This document shows, piece after piece, positions 24,405 through 33,234 of a stretch of DNA of 46,643 nucleotides. The stretch lies in NCBI GenBank assembly GCA_028282905.1, contig JANQGW010000114.1, forward strand, positions 1 to 46,643, read 5' to 3'. The position numbers and the translations under genes are program-made. Position 1 is the first letter of the stretch, and each line of letters begins with the position of its first letter. This DNA comes from Sedimentisphaerales bacterium (GTDB lineage Bacteria > Planctomycetota > Phycisphaerae > Sedimentisphaerales > Anaerohalosphaeraceae). The notes below the pieces were generated by a model that was given only the letters and a program-made list of their open reading frames with translations, was not told the DNA's origin and ran no database searches.

Positions 24405-24705
24405 AATAAAAGCCCTGAATTAATTGTCCTTCAATAATCACCGAGGTAACTCTCATTCATTTGCTATATCGGACTAACCGAAGCAAGAAATTAGCTTTTT
24501 TACGGCTTTTTTGGGAGAATTATCCAATTACACAGGAAAAATCCCTGATTATTCTATCTTAAAATACTTATTAATTGCCTCGGATAGCAAAATAGTGATA
24601 GAAGAAAATCTATCTGTGGTATCGCGGCTGAGACGGTTTTCGTAATCTATGCCGTATCGATAAGGATTTTTCATTTTTTAACCATTGCTTTTACAGGAGT
24701 TTATA
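24405..24705. other. Intergenic region, 301 bp, no gene seen
   Basis: Divergent spacer between the recombinase and the URO-D/thioredoxin gene. It is A+T-rich with no open frame supported by a ribosome binding site. I looked for a cobalamin riboswitch because of the downstream genes and saw no B12-box-like GCCACTG. Confidence 0.5.
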
Positions 24706-26331
24706 GTGACAGGACTGGAACGTATTCAAAAGGCGTTTAAAAGCGAGACCGTTGACCGTGTGCCGTGGGTGCCCTTTGTGGGCTGCCATGCGGGGGCATT
24801 GCTGGGAGTTTCGGCGGAGGATTATTTAAAATCTGAGGACTTCATTGTCCAAGGCGTTTCTAAGGCGGTCGAGCTCTATCAGCCGGATGGAATTCCCGTG
24901 GCATTTGACCTGCAAATTGAGGCGGAGGCCTTGGGGTGTGAGTTGGTCTGGGCAGAAGAAAATCCGCCGGCAGTAGTGAAACACCCGCTGTGTAATGGAA
25001 CAACACTGGATGATTTGAGCATTCCGGCCGCTAACGACGCCCGCATCGGCACAACTCTGGCCGCGGCCAGACGGCTTCGGGCAGCGTTTCCGGATGTTGC
25101 CCTGTACGGGCTGGTGACCGGGCCGTTTACGCTGGCACTGCATCTGCTGGGAACCGATATTTTCATGAAAATGTTTGACGATACGGATTATGTCCATCGG
25201 TTGCTGGACTTCTGCAAGGATGTGTGCAAGGCGATGAGCCGCTATTACATCGAGGCAGGCTGTGATGTAATCGCAGTGGTCGATCCGATGACCAGTCAAA
25301 TCGGCCCCGATCAGTTCACACAGTTTATTACACCTTCCATGATCGAAGTGTTTGAGTCCATTCGGGATCAGGGGGCACTGAGTTCGTTCTTTGTCTGCGG
25401 CCATGCCCAGCAGAATGTCTCGGTGATGGCACAGTGCAAATGTGACAATATCTCGATTGACGAAAATATCCCGCTGGATTACGTCAAACAGGAATGCCAG
25501 AAATACGGCATCAGCTTTGGCGGCAATCTTCAGCTGACCAGTGTGCTGCTGCTGGGCAAGCCTATCGACGCGCAGAAAAACGCGATTGCCTGTATGGAAA
25601 TCGGCGGTGAATCAGGCTTCATTCTCGCGCCCGGCTGTGATTTGCCATACGCGGTACCGCCGGAAAATCTGACAGCGATTACCGAGATTGTCCACGATGA
25701 ATACAAGCGTCAGGTGGCAGCCAAAGTCGTCAGCGATGCCGATGATGCGGACCGGCTGGACTTGAAGGAATATGGTAAAGCCGACAAGGTCATCGTCGAT
25801 ATTATCACGCTGGACTCGGAGGCGTGTGCGCCGTGTCAGTATATGGTCGATGCGGTTAAACGGGTGACACCGGAGTTTGAGGGAATTGTCGAATGGCGCG
25901 AGCACAAAATCAAATACCGCGAATCGCTGGTGTTTATGACGAGCCTGATGGTGCGAAACGTGCCGACGATCTGTATTGACGGCGAGATCGTGTTTGTCTC
26001 ACGAATTCCGCCAAAGGATGAACTGATCGCCGCAATACAAAAACGCATCAATGAAAAATTCCGCCTGCGGATTCAGCAGCGTAAGGCGTCTATCTATATT
26101 CTTGACAACGGCTGCGACAAAACAGGGTTGATCGAAAATAATCTGAATACCGCGATTCAGGAACTGGGCGCAGATGTGAATATCGAAAAGGTTACGGATC
26201 CGGAAACGATTGCTTCTTACGGTATTGCCATGAGCCAGACACCGGCAATTGTGATGGCAAAGTACCAGGTCAAGGCCCTGCGACAGGTGCCGGAAGTAAT
26301 GGTGATCAAGGAATGGCTGAAGGACGTTTAA
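24706..26331 (+). CDS. URO-D/MtaA-like methyltransferase fused to two thioredoxin-like domains
   Basis: A 541-residue protein starting at the GTG at 24706, which has AGGAG 6 bp upstream. Residues 1 to about 345 form a URO-D/MtaA-type barrel: TVDRVPWVPFVG start, a LYGLVTGPFTLA segment, FFVCGHAQQNV, and GFILAPGCDLPYAVPPENL, where the Cys is the position of the last zinc ligand of MtaA/MtbA. Then come two thioredoxin-like domains: one with a CAPC redox pair (Cys374/Cys377) and a NVPTICIDG cis-Pro motif, and a second (about 460-541) with a lone Cys in LDNGCDK and TPAIVM. Methylcobamide:thiol methyl transfer coupled to a thiol or redox domain is the likely theme. A CobW-type GTPase gene follows 158 bp later. 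The acceptor and the methyl donor are unknown. Confidence 0.88.
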   Translation: MTGLERIQKAFKSETVDRVPWVPFVGCHAGALLGVSAEDYLKSEDFIVQGVSKAVELYQPDGIPVAFDLQIEAEALGCELVWAEENPPAVVKHPLCNGTTLDDLSIPAANDARIGTTLAAARRLRAAFPDVALYGLVTGPFTLALHLLGTDIFMKMFDDTDYVHRLLDFCKDVCKAMSRYYIEAGCDVIAVVDPMTSQIGPDQFTQFITPSMIEVFESIRDQGALSSFFVCGHAQQNVSVMAQCKCDNISIDENIPLDYVKQECQKYGISFGGNLQLTSVLLLGKPIDAQKNAIACMEIGGESGFILAPGCDLPYAVPPENLTAITEIVHDEYKRQVAAKVVSDADDADRLDLKEYGKADKVIVDIITLDSEACAPCQYMVDAVKRVTPEFEGIVEWREHKIKYRESLVFMTSLMVRNVPTICIDGEIVFVSRIPPKDELIAAIQKRINEKFRLRIQQRKASIYILDNGCDKTGLIENNLNTAIQELGADVNIEKVTDPETIASYGIAMSQTPAIVMAKYQVKALRQVPEVMVIKEWLKDV

Positions 26332-26373
26332 AACAGTTCTATAGGAGAGAAGAACGGCTTTCATGCCCTATGT

Positions 26374-26440
26374 GTCACCCCGGCCTCAGAGCCGGGGTTC
26401 AGGGCGTGAACGTCTGGATGCCGGATCAAGTCCGGCTGAC
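26374..26440. repeat. Interspersed palindromic repeat between methyltransferase fusion and CobW gene
   Basis: Two hairpins in tandem: CCCCGGC-CTCAGA-GCCGGGG (26378-26397) and CCGGA-TCAAG-TCCGG (26421-26435), in the wording of the dispersed GGATGCCGGATCAAGTCCGG repeat family. The first could attenuate transcription between the two genes. Confidence 0.6.
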
Positions 26441-26489
26441 AAAACAGACAGCAATCGCAAATAGTTAATAGAAGATTTAGAATCGAACA

Positions 26490-27416
26490 ATGACAGTAAT
26501 TGACGTTTACATTTTGACGGGATTTGTCGGAGCGGGCAAGACGACAACACTGAATCATCTGCTGAAGATTGAGCCGCTCGCTTCGGCAAATCCTGCTTTG
26601 ATTATTAACGAATTCGGTAAGATCGGTGTGGACGGCGCACTGGTCGAACAACGTGATCTGACACGATTCGAGATCAACAAAGGCAGTATCTTCTGCATTT
26701 GTACCAAGACGGATTTTTTGAAGGCCCTGCGCGAGATTACCGATTCCGGTGAGCATAACGCCCTGCTGATCGAGGCAACGGGGATTGCGGAAACAGTCGA
26801 CATTGAATCGTTTCTGGACGCACCCGACCTGGCGGGCAAATACCAAGTTAAGGCCAATCTGTGCCTGGTGGATGCGGCCGACTTTACCCGCGTGGCGGCG
26901 TTTCTCAAACCGGCCAAAACACAGGTCCAGTATGCCGACGCACTGATTGTCAATAAGTGCGATCTCGTTGAAGACAGCCAACTTGTTACGTTGCGAAAAA
27001 TCCTGAAAGGGATGAATCCCGACACTCCAACAACCGAAACTACTCACGGCAAAGTTGATAACGATTTCTTAAATGGAATTGAACATCGCATACACGATGA
27101 CAAAACGATTGAACAGCCGCCAGCGGATATTATTGCCGTATCGATCTCGGGGGATCAACCATTTGACCGAAAGCGTTTCTTTGATACACTGGATGAACTA
27201 AAAGATAACCTGCTGCGTCTAAAAGGCAATATCGACTTCGGCGAAGGCATACGATTTGTAGAACTGGCGGGCACGCAAATTAACGAAACAAATCCTGTCA
27301 AATCACTCGCCACGCAAAACACTACAACCACAGCCTTCACCGCCATCGCCTGGAATATTAATAAAGAAACCCTGCAAACAAAACTCGCCGCCTGCAAACG
27401 GCAAACCGAAAGTTAA
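26490..27416 (+). CDS. CobW-family (COG0523) GTPase / metallochaperone
   Basis: A 308-residue G3E-type P-loop GTPase. Walker A GFVGAGKTTT (11-20), INEFGKIGVDG (switch I region), LLIEATGIAET (Walker B with the family Glu), and NKCDLV (guanine specificity) are all present. The metal motif is a shifted FCICT instead of the common GCICCT, with two close cysteines. The C-terminal domain (about 215-308) is short and ends in an Ala/Lys-rich helix. COG0523 proteins deliver zinc, cobalt or other metals to client enzymes. Placement after a zinc-site methyltransferase suggests the URO-D-like protein is its client; this is inference. The ribosome binding site is weak. Confidence 0.9.
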   Translation: MTVIDVYILTGFVGAGKTTTLNHLLKIEPLASANPALIINEFGKIGVDGALVEQRDLTRFEINKGSIFCICTKTDFLKALREITDSGEHNALLIEATGIAETVDIESFLDAPDLAGKYQVKANLCLVDAADFTRVAAFLKPAKTQVQYADALIVNKCDLVEDSQLVTLRKILKGMNPDTPTTETTHGKVDNDFLNGIEHRIHDDKTIEQPPADIIAVSISGDQPFDRKRFFDTLDELKDNLLRLKGNIDFGEGIRFVELAGTQINETNPVKSLATQNTTTTAFTAIAWNINKETLQTKLAACKRQTES

Positions 27417-27475
27417 CCGCCGAAGACGCTGAGAACTCGGATGTTTTTGAACCACAGATTACACGAATTTCTTAT
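27417..27475. repeat. Interspersed repeat remnants (ACCGCCGAAGACGCTGAG and ACCACAGATTACACGAATTT)
   Basis: Two dispersed-repeat words follow directly on the CobW stop. The rest of 27476-27644 holds no gene that I can support. Confidence 0.45.
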
Positions 27476-27644
27476 TGTTTCTTTCTGTTTACGGTGGAAG
27501 CCAGCGGGATTGCAGAGGGCTGTTTGTTCTATTCGATTACTTCACGCCTGTAATTAGGACAATTCCACTACCAAAAGAACAAAACCAAAGTCAGTTATCA
27601 GCGAACAACCCGAAAAAGGGATCTACCCCTTTAATTTACTGCTG

Positions 27645-28556
27645 CTAACAAATCTGTGCTGGAGATAGCTCAAATCCTTTAACCTTCTTTTCATATAAGA
27701 TTTTGCACAACTTCCCTGATACAACCCATTTGGCATTACTTGTCTTATGAGTAAACTCTTTTGCTTGAACTTGAGATGAACCTTCAGGCAGCCTACCAAG
27801 AGTACCAAATTCAAGGTCTGTCACAGAAAAATCCCCTGGCATATTTTGTAGTAATAGAACCGGAGTACGCTCTATACGTGGAATATCATATGGCGGCTTA
27901 AAGAGCTCTATCCCATTCGTATCTTCATAGACCAAAATTCTTGGTTTGCCACAAAAGGTACAGTTGTTTTTTCCTTTAAGATACTCATTCGGTTTTTTTA
28001 CAACTGCTTGCCCATGCGGCATTAATTGCCATATGCTTTTTTCAGCAATCACCTTTCGATAAGTAAAACCATTCAATTTTTCATTATCGAACACCTTCTT
28101 TAAACGGTCAGAAATTAAAATCTCTCCACTCTCAGATTCATCAATGTCTAAATTCATTGACATTTTTAATTGCAAATCAGATTTTTGGATCCATTTATAT
28201 CTTCCACAATGCTCACATTCAACATGTAATTCATAGTAGTCTGCTGGATCTCCTTCAAGCTTTACTTCTTCATCTTGGCTAGAACCCGGCATGAAATCAT
28301 AAGCTCCATCTTCTTTTATATCGGTTTCTTCAATGCGAACGATTTCCCTAATTAGCCTAAGGATACTACGACCATCAACGATAATATTTATTTTCCTTAA
28401 CGATATTGCTAACTCATCTTGGCTATTAAGCGTAACTGATGGAAACTTTAGTGTTGGGTTAATGAGATTCTTTAATGCTCCAGCTATATCTGAAGGAAGG
28501 TACTTGTCAAGTATATTCCATTTCTTGCTGAACTGTATGCGTGTCTTCGTTTTCAT
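27645..28556 (-). CDS. Double-CXXCG motif protein (Gmx_para_CXXCG / SitI6 immunity-like)
   Basis: A 303-residue cytoplasmic protein with two CXXCG zinc-ribbon halves, CEHCG (about residue 131) and CTFCG (about residue 217), separated by some 85 residues. The closing segment (WVVSGKLCKILYEKKVKGFELSP) also fits the double-CXXCG family first seen as paralogues in Myxococcus and Geobacter and later tied to SitI6-type toxin immunity. It is longer at the N-terminus than I expect for that family. The start at 28556 has GTGGAG upstream; the frame is open to 28610. Its A+T content is clearly above the neighbours and no toxin gene lies next to it, so it looks like an orphan, possibly transferred. Immunity function is inferred from the family only. 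Confidence 0.68.
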   Translation of the reverse strand: MKTKTRIQFSKKWNILDKYLPSDIAGALKNLINPTLKFPSVTLNSQDELAISLRKINIIVDGRSILRLIREIVRIEETDIKEDGAYDFMPGSSQDEEVKLEGDPADYYELHVECEHCGRYKWIQKSDLQLKMSMNLDIDESESGEILISDRLKKVFDNEKLNGFTYRKVIAEKSIWQLMPHGQAVVKKPNEYLKGKNNCTFCGKPRILVYEDTNGIELFKPPYDIPRIERTPVLLLQNMPGDFSVTDLEFGTLGRLPEGSSQVQAKEFTHKTSNAKWVVSGKLCKILYEKKVKGFELSPAQIC

Positions 28557-28774
28557 AATCACTCCACAACCCCTAATAGAGAACTTAACTACCACCCGCT
28601 GAACCGGCATGACAAATTTATACCAAAATGTTTAGAAAGCTTATGACTGTTATCATATCGGCCATTATCAGCCCGGTCAAATATTATTGTCGAAGTATGT
28701 CACAACCTCACAGACCGATGAACATACGGTGGAGTCATATACTTGCGGACGAGATGTCCGCATTCACAAAAACA

Positions 28775-28805
28775 GGGGCGGCGCGGGTGAATCGCCGCCC
28801 CTTTT
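28775..28805. terminator. Bidirectional rho-independent terminator
   Basis: GGGGCGGCG, a 9-base loop and CGCCGCCCC form a perfect 9 bp GC stem with TTTT on the plus side and TGTTTTT on the minus side. It lies 40 bp after the radical SAM gene stop and should end that minus-strand transcript. Confidence 0.75.
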
Positions 28806-28844
28806 GGCAGTGTGCTCCCTCTGCTGCTTTGCTCCTTCTGCCGC

Positions 28845-30284
28845 TCAGATTGAAAGGGCAGGTTTTTTGTCGGCCGCGGCTGCGAGGACCGGGGCTGTTC
28901 GCTGTGAGGGTTTGGGATTTCTGAACAGGCCGAAGCCCGCCAGTGTCGCCTCCAGCAGCGGTATCATTTTGGGCAGTTGGCCGCTTCGGACGACCGCCGC
29001 CCACAACGTCTCAAACTTCTTCCAGCCGGCGGTATAGGCCAGGTGGCGAAGCTGAGTTTTGTATTCAGGTTTAGTCATGGCCGCTTTCCAGATGCCGGAC
29101 CAACTGTAAAAGTCTTTGTATGCCTGCTGATAGCCGGCTTCCAGTTCAAGGGCGTCCATTTTCGTCGGTTTATAAACGGCGTGCCGGGTGTCGTACTGGT
29201 TCCAGTCCTCAGTGAGGATGCGGCCCTGTTTTTTCATTCGGTCGTATAACCGGGTACCGGGATACGGTGTGAGGACATGGAACGTCGAGGTTTCGATGCC
29301 GTTTTGAACCGCCCAATCGACCGTGCGGCCAAAGACCGACAAGTCATCATAATCCATGCCGAAAACGAAACTGGCGTTAATCATCACGCCGAGGTCACGG
29401 CAGCGTTTGACCGCTCTTTCATAATTCTCATGGAGATTATGAAACTTTCCGACGGTTTCGAGATTGGAATCACTGAGCGTCTCAAAGCCGACAAACAGAC
29501 TCCGCAGTCCGCTTTCGACCGCCTTTTCCAGCAATCCGGGCTGGAGAATCGAATGGACCGTCCCGGCGGCCTGCCAGAGCCGGCCCATGCCCTTCATGCC
29601 GTCAAATAGTGAAGTTGCAAACTGACGATGGCCAAACAGATGGTCGTCGAGGAAGAACAGGTGCCGCCCGGGCAGCTGCTCGATGGCGGCCAGTGCCTTG
29701 TCCACCGGCTGGGTGTAGTAACTCTTGCCGCCCTTGAAGAAATCCTCTTTGTAGCAGAAATCGCACCGGTGGGGACAGCCGCGGGAAACCACAATCGTAT
29801 TGGGACATAAATATTTATGGCGTTTGATAAGATCGCGGCGCACCGGGGGCGTGTCCATCAAGCTGCGTGTAACCGATTGATAGACCGGCTTTGGTGTGCC
29901 CTCGCGAAAATCGGCCAAAAACTTCGGCCAGGTATCTTCGCCGGGGCCTAAGAAAATGCTGTCTGCGTGCGGCGCCGCCTCCGATGGCAGCGACGTAGTG
30001 TGCAGACCGCCCAAGCAGACGTACGCTCCGCGCAATCGATAATGATCGGCAATTTCATACGCCCGAAAGGCATTGGTGACATAGGTTTCGATGACAACAA
30101 GATCGGGGTTATCATCTAATGTGAGCCGTTCGACATGTTCGTCCTGAATCTCAACGTCGTCGTCTGCGCTGAGATAGCCCGCCAGTGACGCAAGCCCGAG
30201 GGGGGGGAATAATGAGTATTTAATATGACGGAAAAATGGGGATTGGGCCTCGGTCAGTGCGGGCAGGATCATTTTAACTTTCAT
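28845..30284 (-). CDS. B12-binding radical SAM protein
   Basis: A 479-residue class B radical SAM enzyme. The start at 30284 is preferred: AAGGG precedes it and the protein begins MKVKMILPAL, the usual first strand of the Rossmann-like cobalamin-binding domain (about 1-140, with IQDEHVERL and VCLGGLHTT). The radical SAM barrel has the cluster-binding motif in SRGCPHRCDFCY (CxxxCxxC), then ADHLFGH-like LDDHLFGHR, FVGFETLSD, and the C-terminal PYPGTRLYDRMKKQGR of the hopanoid/DUF4070-like group. Likely reactions are methylation or C-C rearrangement of lipids or tetrapyrrole-like substrates; the exact one cannot be read from sequence. Single gene closed by a terminator. Confidence 0.9.
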   Translation of the reverse strand: MKVKMILPALTEAQSPFFRHIKYSLFPPLGLASLAGYLSADDDVEIQDEHVERLTLDDNPDLVVIETYVTNAFRAYEIADHYRLRGAYVCLGGLHTTSLPSEAAPHADSIFLGPGEDTWPKFLADFREGTPKPVYQSVTRSLMDTPPVRRDLIKRHKYLCPNTIVVSRGCPHRCDFCYKEDFFKGGKSYYTQPVDKALAAIEQLPGRHLFFLDDHLFGHRQFATSLFDGMKGMGRLWQAAGTVHSILQPGLLEKAVESGLRSLFVGFETLSDSNLETVGKFHNLHENYERAVKRCRDLGVMINASFVFGMDYDDLSVFGRTVDWAVQNGIETSTFHVLTPYPGTRLYDRMKKQGRILTEDWNQYDTRHAVYKPTKMDALELEAGYQQAYKDFYSWSGIWKAAMTKPEYKTQLRHLAYTAGWKKFETLWAAVVRSGQLPKMIPLLEATLAGFGLFRNPKPSQRTAPVLAAAADKKPALSI

Positions 30285-30539
30285 GATCGTACCCTTTCCA
30301 GCTATTTCAGTTGTTAAAGAACAGTTTGTATTGCGTATAGTATCGGAGTCTTGCACTCCGCCTGATTACAACTGTTTTCTAAAAATGCCTGGAAAGCATG
30401 ATGCTATTATATCAATGAAAGTCCGTCTTTTCAACTATATATAGCTTGTAAACAAGAGAGTTGTTCGTTAGAATTTTCAAAGTATGGCAATTTTTTCGCG
30501 TTTTTGACGTGAAATCGCGTTATTTTAAGGACTTATATT

Positions 30540-31070
30540 GTGGAAAATTTTTTCATGTCCGATAATTTTCGGTATTGTCCCAAGTGCGGCGCAGCGGCGT
30601 TGAAGCCGGATTCGGCAAAATCGGTGTTTTGTTCGGCCTGCGGTTTTGTGTACTATTTCAATGTCGCCGCGGCGGTGGCGGGATTGATTGTCAATGAGAA
30701 AAATGAGCTGCTGGTAGCCGTTCGCGGGCGTGAACCGGGCAAAGGAATGTGGGATCTTCCAGGCGGATTTGTCGATGCGGGCGAATCTGCCGAAGATGCT
30801 CTGCGGCGGGAAATCAAAGAGGAACTGAATCTGGATGTTGAGTCGCTGGAATACATCGCCTCTTTCCCCAATACCTATCACTACAAAAACGTCACCTATC
30901 CGACCTGTGATTTAGCATATATCTGCCATGTTAGCGATTTTTCAACTCTGACCGCCCGCAGTGATATTGAAACCGCCCTTTTTGTAGCTCCGGAATCCAT
31001 CGATACAAGCAAATTCGCCTTTGACTCCATCCGGCAGTTTGTTAAACTCTTTATCCAAACGAAATCTTAA
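30540..31070 (+). CDS. Nudix hydrolase with N-terminal zinc ribbon
   Basis: A 176-residue pyrophosphohydrolase. The GTG start at 30540 has AAGGA 8 bp upstream; an ATG at 30555 is possible. A zinc ribbon (CPKCG about 13-17, CSACG about 32-36) precedes the Nudix domain, whose box GGFVDAGESAEDALRREIKEEL matches Gx5Ex7REUxEExGU fully. The zinc-ribbon type resembles NudC-like or ADP-ribose/NADH-directed members, but the substrate is open. The sulfatase gene follows after 13 bp, so the two are probably one operon. 30357-30539 holds no gene that I can support. Confidence 0.92.
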   Translation: MENFFMSDNFRYCPKCGAAALKPDSAKSVFCSACGFVYYFNVAAAVAGLIVNEKNELLVAVRGREPGKGMWDLPGGFVDAGESAEDALRREIKEELNLDVESLEYIASFPNTYHYKNVTYPTCDLAYICHVSDFSTLTARSDIETALFVAPESIDTSKFAFDSIRQFVKLFIQTKS

Positions 31071-31083
31071 TTTTGGGGATATC

Positions 31084-32520
31084 ATGCGTAAAAATCTACT
31101 TTTCAGCTTTGCGGCTTCTTTGTTGTTTTTGACTTCGTGCGCGGGGTATGCGCAACCCGCGGGACAATCGCCGAATGTGATTGTTATTTTCCTTGATGAC
31201 AGCGGCTATGGCGACTATGACTTTAACGGCAACCCGACGATTAAGACGCCGAATATTTCCAAGTTGAAAGATGATGGCGTCAGTTTTACGCAGTTTTATG
31301 TCACATCGCCGGCGTGCAGTGCCTCGCGGTATTCACTGCTAACCGGACGCTATCCGGGCCGGTCAGGTTTTGGGACGTGGGTGCTGGGACCAACGGTAAA
31401 ACCGCATTTGCATGAAAAGGAAATCACGATTGCCGAAGGGCTGAAATCCCGCGGATACGCCACCGGGATGTTCGGCAAGTGGCACTTGGGCAATCCGAAT
31501 AAGAAAAATAGTTTCAGTGCAAAAAGTCTGCCGCCGGCGCATGGGTTTGATACCTGGCTGGGCACGAATGTTTCACATGATTATAATATTGCAATGCTAA
31601 TGAAAACCGACCCCGCGGGCAATGACCCGATTGCCGGTTACAGTGTAATTGCCCACGATTTGCCGTCGCGGCCGGATATCTGCAAAACGTTGACGCAGCA
31701 ATGTACGGAGGCTGCGATTGACTTTATTCGTGACAATAAGGATAAGCCGTTTTTTGCCTATGTGGCGTATAATATGCCGCACTTAGGACTTTACGCAAAC
31801 GATAAATTCAAGGGCCAATCGCGAAGGGGACTGCTGGGTGATGTCATGGAGGAAATTGATGACGCCGTCGGGCAGATCCGCAAAACACTGGCCGAAACGG
31901 GGCAAACTGACAACACGCTGATTGTTTTTTCATCGGATAACGGCCCCTGGGTTAAGTTTCGGGATACCGGCTATAAGAATCATCCAAAGTACGGTGAAGC
32001 ACGCATGCACGTCGGGTATGCAACGCCGTTCCGGGACGGCAAAGGCTCGACTTGGGAAGGCGGTCACCGGGTGCCGGGAATTTTCTGCTGGCCGGGGACG
32101 ATCAAGGCCGGCGTCGTTGAGCAGACACCGGCCAGTACGCTCGATGTACTGCCGACGGTGTTTGCCATGACAGGCGTGAAAGTGCCGACGGACCGGAAGA
32201 TTGACGGGCGAGATATTCGCGGTCTTTTGACGGAGAATAAAGACGCTAAGCCGGCCGAACCGTTTACGTTTTTCTATAACTATCATGACAACAAGCCATC
32301 AGCCATCCGCAAGGGGCCGTGGAAACTGCATGTGCGCATCGGTTCACAAACGGGCAATAACTATGGATTTAAGGCATCGCGTCAGACACCTCTGCTGTTC
32401 CAGGTGGAAGAAGACCTCAGCGAACGTATCGACCGCGCAGCCGAACAGCCGGAACTCGTTGAGAAACTGCTGACGGAACTGGAAGCGTTTGAAAAAGATT
32501 TGAAGCCGGACTTATTTTAG
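31084..32520 (+). CDS. Exported type I sulfatase (arylsulfatase A-like)
   Basis: A 478-residue sulfatase, chosen to start at 31084 after a GGGGAT site. The N-terminus is a signal sequence ending FLTSC, a possible lipobox with Cys19. IFLDDSGYGDYDF supplies the metal Asp pair, and the formylglycine signature is Cys78-S-A-S-R82, the CxAxR variant. Further hallmarks: GKWHLG, MPHLGLYANDKF, IVFSSDNGPW, and EGGHRVPGIFCWPG. This is the arylsulfatase A/GALNS type, different from the SGSH-like enzyme at 15360. It is outer-membrane or periplasmic and would desulfate hexosamine or galactose sulfates. A repeat-derived terminator follows. Confidence 0.93.
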   Translation: MRKNLLFSFAASLLFLTSCAGYAQPAGQSPNVIVIFLDDSGYGDYDFNGNPTIKTPNISKLKDDGVSFTQFYVTSPACSASRYSLLTGRYPGRSGFGTWVLGPTVKPHLHEKEITIAEGLKSRGYATGMFGKWHLGNPNKKNSFSAKSLPPAHGFDTWLGTNVSHDYNIAMLMKTDPAGNDPIAGYSVIAHDLPSRPDICKTLTQQCTEAAIDFIRDNKDKPFFAYVAYNMPHLGLYANDKFKGQSRRGLLGDVMEEIDDAVGQIRKTLAETGQTDNTLIVFSSDNGPWVKFRDTGYKNHPKYGEARMHVGYATPFRDGKGSTWEGGHRVPGIFCWPGTIKAGVVEQTPASTLDVLPTVFAMTGVKVPTDRKIDGRDIRGLLTENKDAKPAEPFTFFYNYHDNKPSAIRKGPWKLHVRIGSQTGNNYGFKASRQTPLLFQVEEDLSERIDRAAEQPELVEKLLTELEAFEKDLKPDLF

Positions 32521-32580
32521 ACAGGATTAACAAGATTTACCGGATTATAATAAAATCCTGTTTATCCTGTAAATCCTGTC
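32520..32580. terminator. Repeat-derived bidirectional terminator
   Basis: A near-palindrome with 27 nt arms, GACAGGATTAACAAG... paired with ...TTATCCTGTAAATCCTGTC, followed by an A/T run. It is a copy of the dispersed ACAGGATTAACAGGATT repeat placed exactly between the convergent sulfatase and the 83-residue membrane protein. Confidence 0.6.
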
Positions 32581-32598
32581 AAAAAAAATATTCGCGGT

Positions 32599-32850
32599 TC
32601 ATTTTTTGCGGAAAAGGTATTGAACAAAGGACCACAGGCCGGCGAATTTATAATCACTGTCCACATAGTGTTCGATGACATAAAAGGCGAAGTAGTAGGC
32701 ACGGGCAAAACACCAGACAGCAATCGCCAACATCGCGGCGACCTTCCAGGTAAAACACTCCATCAGAATAATCAGCGAGGCCACAATCCCCCCAAACAAA
32801 AACAGAAAGCCCTTGAGATAAATCAGTTGTTTATTTTTTAAGTCACCCAT
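32599..32850 (-). CDS. Small two-helix membrane protein
   Basis: An 83-residue protein with two hydrophobic helices (about 12-32 and 35-56) and a basic, aromatic C-terminus (WSFVQYLFRKK). A GAGGAAAA site precedes the ATG. No family recognised. It lies 41 bp after the DUF433 gene on the same strand and may be the last gene of the mfd transcript. Confidence 0.72.
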   Translation of the reverse strand: MGDLKNKQLIYLKGFLFLFGGIVASLIILMECFTWKVAAMLAIAVWCFARAYYFAFYVIEHYVDSDYKFAGLWSFVQYLFRKK

Positions 32851-32891
32851 TCTTTTCCTCGCTTAATATAAAACCGCAAGTTACGCGAATT

Positions 32892-33233
32892 TCATTGATT
32901 ATCATCACAAAATTGCTCTAAACTTCTCAGTAATTCTTGTGCTTTTTCCCAAATTTTCACCGGCTCTTCATTATCAAGATTGTCACAACCCTCAACATCA
33001 AGCTCACATCTAAAGCAAAAACTTACCGGTTTGTCATTGACACATCGCTGATTCGCGCAATAGGTCAAGCAAGCTTTGATATCTTCGAGCTCTAAATCGG
33101 GGAAGTCTTTCAAATAGGAACATACCCGTCCTTTGTCAATGCTGAGAACTACGTTGGCACAAGTCAGCCGGTGTCCTTCAATTCTTGGCTCTCCACCACA
33201 AGTATCCGGCGTGCATACAATTTGTTTAGCCAT
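32892..33233 (-). CDS. DUF433 protein with a Cys-rich C-terminal extension
   Basis: A 113-residue protein. Residues 6-55 match the DUF433 helix-turn-helix domain (TPDTCGGEPRIEGHRLT, then DFPDLELEDIKACLTY), which in many genomes is the antitoxin of a PIN-like toxin. The usual length is about 75 residues. Here about 55 more carry seven cysteines within CLTYCANQRC, FCFRC, EGC and QFC, so a metal- or disulfide-bound extension is likely. No toxin gene is adjacent. The AAGGAGG site overlaps the mfd stop codon and only 1 bp separates the genes, so it is translated behind mfd. Confidence 0.8.
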   Translation of the reverse strand: MAKQIVCTPDTCGGEPRIEGHRLTCANVVLSIDKGRVCSYLKDFPDLELEDIKACLTYCANQRCVNDKPVSFCFRCELDVEGCDNLDNEEPVKIWEKAQELLRSLEQFCDDNQ

Positions 33234-33234
33234 G

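Noticed and set aside
24405..24705. Cobalamin riboswitch before the URO-D/thioredoxin gene
   Set aside because: No B12-box-like sequence or convincing multi-stem fold could be seen.
32520..32580. Small RNA gene
   Set aside because: The palindrome matches a dispersed repeat word and sits between convergent genes, so a terminator explains it better.
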